From Protopterus annectens (Eukaryota > Chordata > Ceratodontiformes > Protopteridae): DNA of 64,000 nt. The stretch spans positions 861,778,986-861,842,985 of the forward strand of contig NC_056731.1 of NCBI RefSeq assembly GCF_019279795.1. The letters run 5' to 3'. Under the pieces are notes generated by a model, which saw only the letters and a program-made list of their open reading frames with translations, searched no databases and was not told where the DNA came from. The translations under genes and the position numbers were made by a program. How positions within the stretch are numbered: the first letter of the stretch is position 1; each line of letters starts with the position of its first letter. Positions 54,835-64,000 of this stretch are shown here, in pieces.

Positions 54835-54843
54835 GCTTTAGCT

Positions 54844-55129
54844 ATATGAGTTATTTCCTGCCAATGATATAACATTTAGACAGCTTCCAAAGCTTCATGG
54901 CACCTTCCATGCACCCAAACCATTAGGCAGCTTGAGCTGAGCTGCCTAGAAATGCAGGTTTGAGTGCCACCCCCTCAGAACTTACATGCTATCTGAGAGA
55001 GGGAAGCTAAGCCTTAAGAGGCCATAACTAGGAGTAAAAGTATATACTTGTATACATACCCTGGCATAATCAAAAAACAAAAGGGGGTGGAAGAGGCTAC
55101 TGCAGCTGTGATCATTCAAATATCTACTG
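54844..55129. other. no gene recognised; short hairpin
   Basis: TAGGCAGCTTGAGCTGAGCTGCCTA at about 54931-54956 is a near-perfect inverted repeat. Nothing else is supported. Confidence 0.4.
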
Positions 55130-56462
55130 TTTTTTTAAACACCTTTATTAAATTATCACTTAAGACATAGGCAAATGGACAGTCATATAAAAGAAAACAA
55201 ACCATACTAACAATTCTGGTTATACACATTATACATCACATATGTCCTTTTTTATAACTATAATCAGTCCAATATTACATACATTGCTCACTTCCTGTGT
55301 TCCCTAAAACCTCACTTCTGCTGAATGTTATTCTGCATGCATTGTTGCCTCAATTTGCTTCTTCCCTTTATAAATGCCTCACTTCCAGTTCTTTTATTTC
55401 TGTTACACTATTTAATACTTCAAATACAGTTGGTTTAGACTTTCATTTACATTTTCTAGCAACTGCTTTTTTGTTAGCTGCCAGAATTAAACTTAGCAAG
55501 GCCCTGCCATGTTTAGGCAATTCAGATCCAGTGTACCAGCTCAAAAGCATCATTTCCTTAGACCCTTTGCTCACCCAGCACTTCTGACAGAGTACTCTGT
55601 AGGGAATTTTTTAAATTTGCCAACTCATTACACTCCCAAAACATATGTTACCATTTACTTCTTTTTTCCCCATCACAGCTCCAACATTTGACATCTATGT
55701 GAGGAAAAATGATTCCAAGTCTGCTTAGGGCATAAAAATACCTACGCAGACACTTCCAATCAAAAATCCTAAATCTTCTAGACGTTGCATACTTGGGAGC
55801 TGTGCGTCTATCCTCGCATTGTTTTTTTGTGAATTGCTTATCCAGTTCGTCTTCCTAATCTTTTCTAACCAACTTTGATTGGGCAATATTTTATATGCCT
55901 TACTAATGATCTCTTACAGCAGCTTATATTCTAGATTCAACTAAATACTCTACCAGAGCAGTTCTTTCACTTAGGAATCCCCTATCCCTTTCTCTGATAT
56001 CAGTCCCTGGTAGGTAAGGCAGTCTCCAGCCTACAGTCCAAATGTCTTCTTGGCCTCATCCCATTCTATTACCTTTCCCCCTCTAGTTAATTGTTCCCAA
56101 TACCTTGGTTCCTTCACCAGTTTTCTCCAGTAAATTCCAGCCCTCTTTTGCTTGTTCTCTGTACCTCCACTTGCATTCATCCATATAGGCAAAATCTCCT
56201 TTCTCTGTTCTTGTGTTGGCTTAGTTCTTAGAATACTTTCTCTACCTTATGAATATAATATTTCTGTTATTCTTCTTCTTAAAGATATGCATCCAAAGTC
56301 CAACTCTCTCCTTATTTCTTGAATTACCCATCTGCTTCATCATCATCCCTTTTCACTATGAATTATAAATTTTCACTTGTGTTATACTTTCATTTACATT
56401 TTCTAGCAACTGCTTTTTTGTTAGCTGCCTTTTTTTTTTGTTTGTTTTTTTGTTAGTTGTTT

Positions 56463-58354
56463 CACTTGATAAACAAGCTCTACAACAAAAGGAGGAAGCT
56501 ACTACAAGATAGAGCAAAATCCTTGAAAGGTAAGACACCTTTGATCATTATAAGTAAAAAACTAAGAGCTCTCATAAAATCATCCAAGGCAAATTTTGAG
56601 AGAAAAATCGCCAAGGATTCAAAAGACAATCATAAGGCCTTCTTTAGCTATGTTAGAAACCTAGGAGGAAACTCCCAGATATGCTCAGAATTAGTTCAAA
56701 ATGATGTGAAGATTACTGAACCTACACACATTGCCAACATACTGGCTGACAGGTTCAGTGCAAACTCCCAAAAGGAGAGATATCTATACCAGAGGATTGT
56801 AGCCCCCCAAACATCTCCAACGCCCAGTTGAGAACTGCTCTCTCCAAAGCAAAAAACACAGCATCCATGGGACCGGATGGTGTCCCTGGCTGTGTGCTCC
56901 ATGAACTCAATGAGGAATTAAACCCGCAGTTAGGACAGCTGTTTAATCTTAGCCTCACCTCAGGATATGTACCTAAGGAGTGGCGCACGGCGACTGTGGT
57001 CCCACTTCACAAGGGCGGTGCCTCCACCGACCCTGGAAATTACCATCCCGTTAGCTTGACAAGCCTTATCTGCAAAGCCATGGAGAGGATCATAATGGAA
57101 CTCATAAATAAAGACATAGGGAACTTGCAGACTTTGGATCCAACCCAGTTTGGCTTTGTCAAAGGCAGATCATGCCTTTTAAACTTGGTTGACTTTTTCG
57201 AGACAGTCACCAAGGCCATTGATGAGGGAAAGGCAGTCCATACAGCCTACCTTGACCTGGCAAAGGCCTTCACACAATACCCCACTCAGGTATCATCAAA
57301 AACTCATCAGCTTGAATGTAAACCCATACATCACAAGATGGGTTGCAAACTGGCTAAATGACAGAACCCACAGGGTCAGAGTTGCTGGAGCCATGTCAGA
57401 CTCAAAGCCTGTCACAAGTGGTGTCCCACAGGGCTCAGTCCTGGGTCCACTCTTGTTCGGCATCTACTTTTCTGAAGTACAAGCAAACACAGGAGGGTTA
57501 TGGCTGACAAAGTTTGCAGATGACTGCAAACTGGGCCATAGTCGAAAATACATCTGACACAGATATCCTTCAGAAGGGCCTCACAGAAATGGATAACTGG
57601 TGCCAGAGCCATGGCCTAAAGTTAAATGCCAAGAAATGCATAGTCATACCCTTCGGGAAAAACAAGGTTACCCCTAGCTACCATATAGGTGGCAATCCAC
57701 TGAGCACAGAAGAAGTCATCAGGGATCTGGGGACCCAGGTTGACAGTAGCCTTCGTTTGACACTCATGTTGCTAAAGTAGTTAGGAAAACCTTCTACATT
57801 GCCCACCTGATCATGAAGGGATTCACATCTAGATCAAGGAGGTCATCGCCCCTGTACTCATCACTCATTAGACCTATGATTGAGTACAATGCCCCATTCG
57901 GAATGTATCTGACCAGACACCTGCAGCAGCTGGAAAGGCCCCAAAAGTTCCTCACCAAAAGGATAAAGGGTCTCAAAAATATGTCTTATGCTGCCCGACT
58001 GAAAGAACTCCAGCTCTATTCAGTCTCATACCGCTTGCTCAGAGGTGACCTGTGCCTGACATATAAGGCCATGTCAAACCCTGATTTGATGAATATGCTT
58101 CACCTCAAAAATCTAGATCCCTCAGAACCACAAGGGCGGAGACTTAAACCTTGACACGGTTATTAATAGAACATGCTGGAGGGACAGATTCATCACCCAG
58201 AGACTCCCTATGCTGTGGAACAAAATCCCGGTACATGTGAGGCAGAGCACCTCGCTGGCCTTGTTCAAGAGGAATCTTGACCAATGGATGGGGGATCGCA
58301 GATATACCCCAGGGATTACTTCAGTGTCACTGCTTGACAGAGGCACAGCAAAAT
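56463..58354 (+). pseudogene. CR1 ORF2 (copy e): RT and C-terminal domain
   Basis: RT contains GPDGVPGCVLHELNEELNPQ, TATVVPLHKGGASTDPGNYH, QFGFVKGRSCLLNLVDFFET and YLDLAKAF (motif A). After a deletion at about 57270 come GVPQGSVLGPLLFGIYFSEV and the catalytic FADDCKLG (about 57514-57537). The C-terminal region has LERPQKFLTKRIKGLK and ends at SVSLLDRGTAK (58354). There are about five frame changes. The catalytic residues are kept. Confidence 0.87.
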
Positions 58355-58475
58355 AATAGGCATAGTTTTATTCAAACTAAAGGGGTGGCGAAAGCCAAAT
58401 AACTATGGGCTAGGCTTATAAATGCCCTTGGGCAGATAGCCTAGTACGAACCTATGAACCTATGAACCTATTATG
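56463..58475 (+). mobile_element. CR1-clade LINE, 5'-truncated (copy e), inserted in L1-like A2
   Basis: The copy starts in the linker before RT at NKLYNKRRKLLQDRAKS. It ends with CCTATGAA octamers (58451-58470) after a 3' UTR nearly identical to that of copy b (GGGGTGGCGAAAGCC, GGCTAGGCTTATAAATGCCC). It is closely related to copy b at 10785. Confidence 0.9.
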
Positions 58476-60424
58476 TATATAAGCCTTAATTGTGAAGCTC
58501 TAAAATATCCCTTCAAATCAGATAAACCTAAACCATCTTGTTCTACTGGAACGATCATCTTATCCCACTTCACCCTTGCCCTTTTCCCCTCCTAAATAAA
58601 TTCCTTCAACTCTTTATCAAATACTGTCCACAACGTCTCCTCTTCTTGATAAAAATATGCCTGACCCATTCATAAAAGTAAAGGAACTAAAAACATTTTC
58701 ACTGCTTTTATTTTACTATCCATATCCATAAACAAGAGCTGCCCTTTTCCTTGTTTCTGTATTATCTTTTGTTTAGTCTCTTTCCACATATCCTTAGCTG
58801 CCATAACAGAAGCCTTTGTAATCCATACAATACTTCATCTTATTGTGTACCCATAAAAATTGGTATTGCTGAATCAATTCATGTGTGAGTACATAATTTA
58901 CAGATATAGCCTTTATTTTATCCTCATTAATTTTATATCCCGAAAAGACCTGAGATGGTCTCAAATGTACCAGAACACTAAGATCTCCTTTTCGAGATTT
59001 ATCAGTTACAACATAATATCTGCAAATGTATCTAACTTTTCTTGAGTAGCTTGCCAGTTATATCCTTGAATGAATAAGTCCCTTACTTTCTTTGCCAATG
59101 GTTCTAAATATAAAGCAAATAACAAAAGGAAATATGATGCCCACTTTCTGGCTCCTCTGTTCAGGCACAACTTATCAGACAGGAACCCTCTCACTTTAAT
59201 TCATGCCTCCAGTCCTTCATATATCATCCTGATTAACCTTATTGTATCAGGGAATGTAAATACTTTCATTGCCTTACTTATAAAATCCCAGCTTACTATG
59301 TCAAATGCTTTCTATGCATCAAACTCCACCAAAAACAGTAGTGTTTTTGCAGATTCTGCTTCCCCTTGGACCATCATTGTTCTGTTAATCTTGCCAAATG
59401 TTTGCCTCCCCTTCACAAAGCCACACTAATCCATATCTATCAAGCTTGGCAACACCTTTGCCATTCTTTAATTAGTATATGCATAAACACTTTATAATCT
59501 TGGTTTCAAAATAGAAAAGGTCTACATGAAGCTGGATTTGATGAGTCTTTACCATCTTTAGGCATTACAGCCACCATAGCTTTCTTCCAAGATGTTGGAA
59601 ATTCCCCTCCTGTTAAAACTTTTCAGATCTTTATCACTTTCTTCCCTCCTAACTTCCATACTTCCACAGGAACACTGTCTGTCCCGTTGACTTTCTTGCA
59701 GATTGATTAAACGTCACTCTTCTTTTTCATCTTCTCCTATCTTAACTGTTAACTGTCGAGCCTCATCAGTGTCTAATCTTGGCATACTTAATCCTTCCAT
59801 TAATATATCTATTTGTGCTCTTTCTGATCTCCACATTTCTCTGCTTTATACAAATTTTAGTAAACTGTCTGAAATACCTCTAATATTTCTACAGGATCTC
59901 TGTTTTTTTCTTGTTATGCACTAAGTCTGTCAGCAACCCTGTCTACTTTCTGTTAAGCCTAAGTTGTCATACTAAAAGTTTTTGTGCTCTGGAGTTATTA
60001 AAAAAATTGTTATTAAAAAATTGTTGCTTAACAGCAGTCTTTCTAAACTCTTGCATATTATCCAGATGCTCCCTTGTTTTCTTTTTAGCACTCTGCATTT
60101 GTGCATTTTCTTGATCTGTGATGCTCCTATTATTCTGCAATATTTTAACCTTTGTCAACCCCTCTAAGTAACAGGGATTATTTAAAGAGGTTGACAAATG
60201 GGGTCAACAAACATTAAAGTATTGCAGAATAATTACTACCATATTTTAAACTCCATTTTCATTTTATCTCACTCACTAGCGATAACTTCTGAAGAAATTT
60301 CTATCTTTTCTAATAACTCTCAAATAATTTCCACTACTCATAGGTAGGTACTAGGCTATTGGCCCAAGGGCTTACATAAGCCTAGCCAGCAAGGTTCCAT
60401 AGCTTACGCCACTCAAGAAAGTTA

Positions 60425-63211
60425 TTTTCCTGTGCCACTGTCCAGCAGAGCCACAGAAGTGATCCCCGGGGTGCATTTCCTATTTCCCATCCACTCATCA
60501 AGATTTTTCTTGAAGACTGCTAATGAAGAACTTTGCTTGACATAGATGGGTAGCTTGTTCCAGAGTATAGGAAGTCTCTGGGACAGGAATCTATCCCTCC
60601 AGCATGTCCTGCTTATTGTGGTGACAAGGTTTAGGTCCCTAGAGCATGTAGCTCAGAGGGATTGGGATTTCTTTAGGTGTAGCATGTCCAACAGCTCTGG
60701 GTTTGACATAGCTTTATATGTTAGGCAGAGATCACCTCGGAGTAGGCGATATGCTATGGAGTAAAGCTGGAGTTTTTTGAGGCGGTCAGTGTAGGGCATT
60801 TGTTTGAGGCCAGTAATCCTCTTTGTGAGGTACTTCTGTGGCCTTTCCAGCTACTGCAGATGTCTTGTGAGGTACATTCCAAAAGGGACGTTGTACTCTA
60901 TAATGGGTCTAATGAGTGACGAGTAGAGGGGAACAATGAGCTCTTTTTTTCCTGGATGAGAACCCTTTTATGATGAGGTGTGCCACGTAGAAGGACTTCC
61001 TGACTACTGTGGTGATGGGACTATCAAAGGAGAGACTACTGTCCACCTGGGTCCCAAGGTCTCTTATCACGCATTCAGTGTTAAGTAGATTGCTGCCTAT
61101 GTGGCAGTTCATAGTTTACCAAAGGAGATGACACTGCACTTTTTGGCATTGAGCTTGAGGCCATGGCTCTGACACCAGGCATCTGTCTCAGTGAGACCCT
61201 TCTGTAGGATGTCCACATCATTTGGGGACTTGACTATGGCTCCTAGTTTGCAGTCATCTGCAAACTTTGTTAGCCAGAGGCCTTCTGTGTTAGCCTGTAC
61301 TTCAGACAAGTAGATACCAAACAGGAGAGGTCCCAGGACAGAACCCTGTGGTACTCCACTTGTCACTGCTTTGAGGTCAGATTTGGAGTCTGCAACTTTT
61401 ACAGTGTGGGTTCTGTCAGTGAGCCAGTTGGCAACCCATCTTGTGACGTAGGGATTTATACCTAGTTTAGTGAGTTTAGCTATAATTCCAGAATGGGGGA
61501 TGGTGTCGAAAGCCTTGGCGAGGTCAAGATAGGCTGTGTGAACCACCTTACCCTCATCCACGGCTTTGGTGACGGCCTCAAAGAAGTCGATCAGGTTCAG
61601 GAGGCATGATCTGCCTTTTACAAACCTGAACTGGGTGGGATCCAGAGTTTGGAGGTTACCAATGTCTTTATTTATGAGTTCTATGATGATACGTTCCATG
61701 GCCTTGCAGACCAGGCTCGTCAGGCTAATAGGTCGATAATTCCTGGGATCAGTGATAGCTCCCCCTTTGTGGAGTGGGATAACTGTTGCTGTGCACCATT
61801 CAGTGGGCACAAAGCCTGATGCAAGGCTATTATTGAACATGGTGCTTAAGTGGGGAGCCAGTTTGTTCTGAAGTTCGTGTAAAATGCAGCCTGGGATGTT
61901 GTCTGGTCCCATGGATGCTGTGTTTTTGGCTTTAGAGAGTGCAGCTTTTACCTGTGTAGTTGTGATTACAGGGACTCTGCATTCTTCCTGTATAGATATG
62001 GGCCCCTTAGGGGGTGAGAGGGGGGTAAAGTTAGCACTGAACCTATCTGCCAGGATGTTGGCAATATCAGTTGGTTCTGTAATTTTCGTGCCTTTGTGCT
62101 GTAACTCAGAGCAGATCTGGGTGTTGCCATCTAGATTCTTGACATAGCTATAGAATGCTTTGTGGTTGTCCTTGGATTTAGTGGCGATTTTGTTTTCATA
62201 GTTAGCTTTGGAGGATCTTATAAGGTATCTCAGCTTCTTACTGAGGCTAACCAGGGAGCTCCTCCACTCATGGGATTTTACTCTCTTTTGCAACAGTTTC
62301 TTCCTTCTGTTGTACAGTTTGTTTATGGCAGGGGACCACCAGATTGGCTTCCTTTTTTTGGAGGATAGCGTCTTGGTTCTGTCTGGGATAGCACGATCCA
62401 TGCACTCATGTAAGTGCTTATAGAGTGCATTTGTGTAGTATTCAGCAGTTGTAACTGTATTGTCCATTTGCATGGGTGTCATGAGGTTCACTACTTCTGT
62501 CTTAAGTAACATGAAGTTGGCTTTGGAGAAATTTTTTACTGTAGTTTCCTTAATGGGGGGTGGGGGTGGGATGTGGCTATCAAGGGTGATAAGCTTATGG
62601 TTGGATCGGACCAACGAGGAGTTGACTTCAGGTGTGGAACACCGGTCACTCATGTTGGTAATGACTAGGTCTAGGATATTGTTGCCCATGGTGGGGGTGT
62701 GGATAAGTTGATCTAGGGCATTGGAGTTTATGAATTCCAGAAAACGTTCAGCTAAGGGGTTGGTACACGAGTCGTTTTCCTAGTTAATGGTGGGGTTGTT
62801 GAAGTCGCCCATTATTAGCATGTTTGGTTGAACCCTAATATTTTCCAGTATATCGAGAAAAGAGGAGTAGGAATCCTGGGGCATGGTGGGGGATCTCTAG
62901 CAAGCTATAATTTGGATTGCAGTTTTGCCCAGAGTTAGTTGCACTTGGATAACCTTGGATGCATTATGCTGAGCAACTAGCCTGGAGGTGTGAATATCCT
63001 TAATGAATATGGACACACCTCTGCCTTTGGTGTTTCGGTCCAGGTTACATGGCTGAAAAGTGTGGTATGAGTTATAGCCTGGTAGTGCAGGGGTGCTGTC
63101 TGGAGCCTTGAACCAGGTCTCAGTCACTACACAGATATCGATGTTCTCCATTTTAAGGAGTGCCTCGAGTGAGTGCATTTTGAGATTTAGACTTCTAGCA
63201 TTGAGTAGCAT
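60425..63211 (-). pseudogene. CR1 ORF2 (copy f): APE endonuclease, RT, C-terminal domain
   Basis: The frame from ATG 63211 to 61109 is continuous apart from two nonsense codons (about 62896 and 62781). The endonuclease has LLNARSLNLKMHSLEALL, VVTETWFKAP (Glu), MGDFNNP (Asp/Asn) and VRSNHKLITLD, where the usual SDH is SNH. RT has NIPGCILHELQ, NYRPISLTSLVCKAMERII, QFRFVKGRSCLLN, motif A YLDLAKAFDTIPH, GVPQGSVLGPLLFGIY and FADDCKLG (about 61268-61245). After a shift at about 61110 the C-terminal part continues with stops to about 60425. The SNH change would by itself impair the endonuclease. Confidence 0.9.
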
Positions 63212-63272
63212 TACCCTCGGTTTTTGCTTGCCTGTTCCTGTTATGGTGGTGAATTTGTTATTTGAACCCTGC

Positions 63273-64000
63273 CTAAAAAGGCACTATAGGGGCAGCAAGA
63301 GCCTTAGCCAGTATCCGGAATCCCATGGGTGACAGGTGTAGGCCTTCTGTGGCAAAGCATTGTAGTCTGTCGACCATCTCATCCCAAGCAGTTACTGGAT
63401 CCCCTTAGAATGACACCAGAAGCTTAGCCAATTGTTGATGTCAATCATTTTGTCCTTGTACTGTGGTATCATTCTGAGCGATGGCAGAATGCTACTCAGG
63501 GCTAGGGTCATACCTGCTTGGGCTACAAGATCGGAGAGCTCTTCCATGTCTCTTTTCATGTAGTCCAGGAAGGTACGTTTCAGGTCATTCACACCAACAT
63601 GGACAATGACAGAGTAATATTTGTACTTGTTGTGGAGTGACCTGAGTGTGTGGGTTATGTGGTGGATCCTGGCACCCGATAGGCAGCTGACAGTAACCTT
63701 CTCCTTGTTTAGCCTGGTGAGTGGGACATCAGTGTGCCTGACTATAGAGTCACCTATGACTAGTGTGTTGGGTATGTTGTTTTGCCTTATTGGCTGTGGT
63801 TTAGTGGCACACTGAGTCTGTGGGCTATGTGTCATTTGGGTTGTGTTGGGGGATGGAGGTTGCTTGCGTTTCTGCTTTGGAGGTCTCTGTTGCTTAGACA
63901 GATTATTATTGAGAGCCTCCGCTAATGTTTTTGTGTTACTATGTGTGGATTTTGGTGGTGTAGATTTAGTGAGACTATGTGATGAGTGTGGTGTGGTGCA
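63273..64000 (-). pseudogene. CR1 ORF1 (copy f) with SGNH-type esterase domain
   Basis: The frame is open from the window edge. It holds a basic, Pro/Gln/Lys-rich N-terminal part (to about 63780), then LVIGDSIVRHTDVP (block I, GDS, about 63760) and VTVSCLSGARIHHI (about 63690). VIVHVGVNDLKRT (block III, G-x-N-D, about 63610-63575) follows. After a one-base shift near 63390 the sequence is WDEMVDRLQCFATEGLHLSP and MGFRILAKAL, which carries the H of the D-x-x-H block, with E where D is usual. Esterase-type ORF1 is known in CR1-clade LINEs and is thought to act in membrane or chaperone roles. The start codon lies beyond 64000. Confidence 0.82.

Larger units (their letters stand above)
55130..60336 (-). 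mobile_element. L1/Tx1-like LINE, copy A2, interrupted by CR1 copies
   Basis: It is the same family as A1: the - strand from 58600 reads ARVKWDKMIVPVEQDGLGL, against ARVKWEKLIPPIEQGGLRL in A1 (16977), and from 60330 VVEIIxELLEKIEISSE against VVEIIQEHSEKTEISYE (15236). It runs 60336-58480, is interrupted by CR1 copy e, and continues 56456-55130. The 3' end has AATAAA (55149-55144) and a T7 tract on the + strand (55130-55136), i.e. a poly(A) tail. The 5' part lies beyond another CR1 insertion at 60340. Confidence 0.8.
55310..60336 (-). pseudogene. L1-like A2 ORF2 (RT and C-terminus)
   Basis: RT is read with stops from about 59700. LLFALYLEPLAKKVRDLFIQ and GYNW lie at about 59120-59050. The catalytic box at about 59024-59001 reads DTFADIML where A1 has LFADDIVL, so one Asp codon is missing. 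The C-terminal domain continues below 56456 with DWKCLRRYFYALSR and DVKCWSCDGEK...HMFWEC (about 55710-55600), the L1 C-terminal C-x2-C...H-x4-C knuckle. A1 lacks this because of its Penelope insertion. There are many stops. The CR1 insertion (56463-58475) lies inside the ORF. Confidence 0.72.
60340..64000 (-). mobile_element. CR1-clade LINE (copy f), ORF1 and ORF2, 5' end outside window
   Basis: This is the longest CR1 here. On the - strand it has ORF1 with an esterase domain (64000-63273), ORF2 with endonuclease and RT (63211 to about 60425) and a short 3' UTR. The UTR reads GGCTAGGCTTATGTAAGCCC and ends near CCTAGTACCTACCTATGAGT (60352-60335). It interrupts L1-like A2. Only a few stops and indels are seen. 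Confidence 0.9.

Noticed and set aside
63392-63835. A host GDSL-type esterase or lipase
   Set aside because: It is immediately followed, on the same strand, by CR1 endonuclease and RT, as expected for CR1 ORF1.
1-64000. CRISPR arrays, prophage, operons or bacterial promoters
   Set aside because: The tandem repeats seen are microsatellites or element duplications without regular spacers, and all coding remnants are eukaryotic retroelements.

Overview
This is vertebrate genomic DNA made almost entirely of transposable elements. I can support no host protein gene, no tRNA or rRNA gene and nothing bacterial. The families present are CR1-clade, L1/Tx1-like, RTE and L2-like LINEs, Penelope-like elements (PLEs), a DIRS-type element, Gmr1-like Ty3/Gypsy elements, a hAT DNA transposon and a V-SINE-like SINE. 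Together with long (TA)n/(TG)n tracts they point to a non-amniote vertebrate (fish-grade, lungfish-like or amphibian). The species is inference only.

Layout. 1-4440: 3' part of a Gmr1-like Gypsy element whose LTR holds a long (GT)n tract. About 5262-17846: an old L1-like element (A1), interrupted by a 4.0-kb hAT element with a perfect 8-bp target duplication (5603-9607), a Penelope-like fragment (about 9992-10385) and a CR1 LINE (10785-13213). 17847-22043: a Penelope-like element (- strand), itself split by a CR1 copy. 22044-26960: an L2-like LINE (-), a degraded CR1 (+) and L1-like remnants (-). 26975-41035: one RTE LINE in three colinear pieces. The first gap holds a DIRS fragment and a Penelope GIY-YIG fragment. 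The second holds a complete 7.56-kb Gmr1-like Gypsy element with both LTRs (32669-40228). 41612-49687: a full-length L1-like element with a 15-16-bp target duplication, two ORFs and a poly(A) tail. 49703-55129: old LINE fragments, a V-SINE-like element and a 435-bp foldback transposon with a 9-bp target duplication. 55130-60336: a second copy of the A-type L1-like element (-), split by a CR1. 60340-64000: the most complete CR1 (-), with an esterase-type ORF1 that runs off the window.

The proteins are retroelement enzymes: reverse transcriptases, APE or GIY-YIG endonucleases, a DDE integrase, an aspartic protease and gag proteins. Almost all carry stops, frameshifts or lost catalytic residues. 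Nesting gives relative ages: the A1 element is older than the hAT, CR1 and PLE copies inside it, and the RTE is older than Gypsy copy 2. The most notable observations are the integrase-before-RT order of both Gypsy copies, a SCAN-like capsid region in the gag of copy 2, hammerhead-ribozyme-like motifs at three Penelope-type loci, the long-TIR foldback element, and a GC-rich core shared by four dispersed loci.
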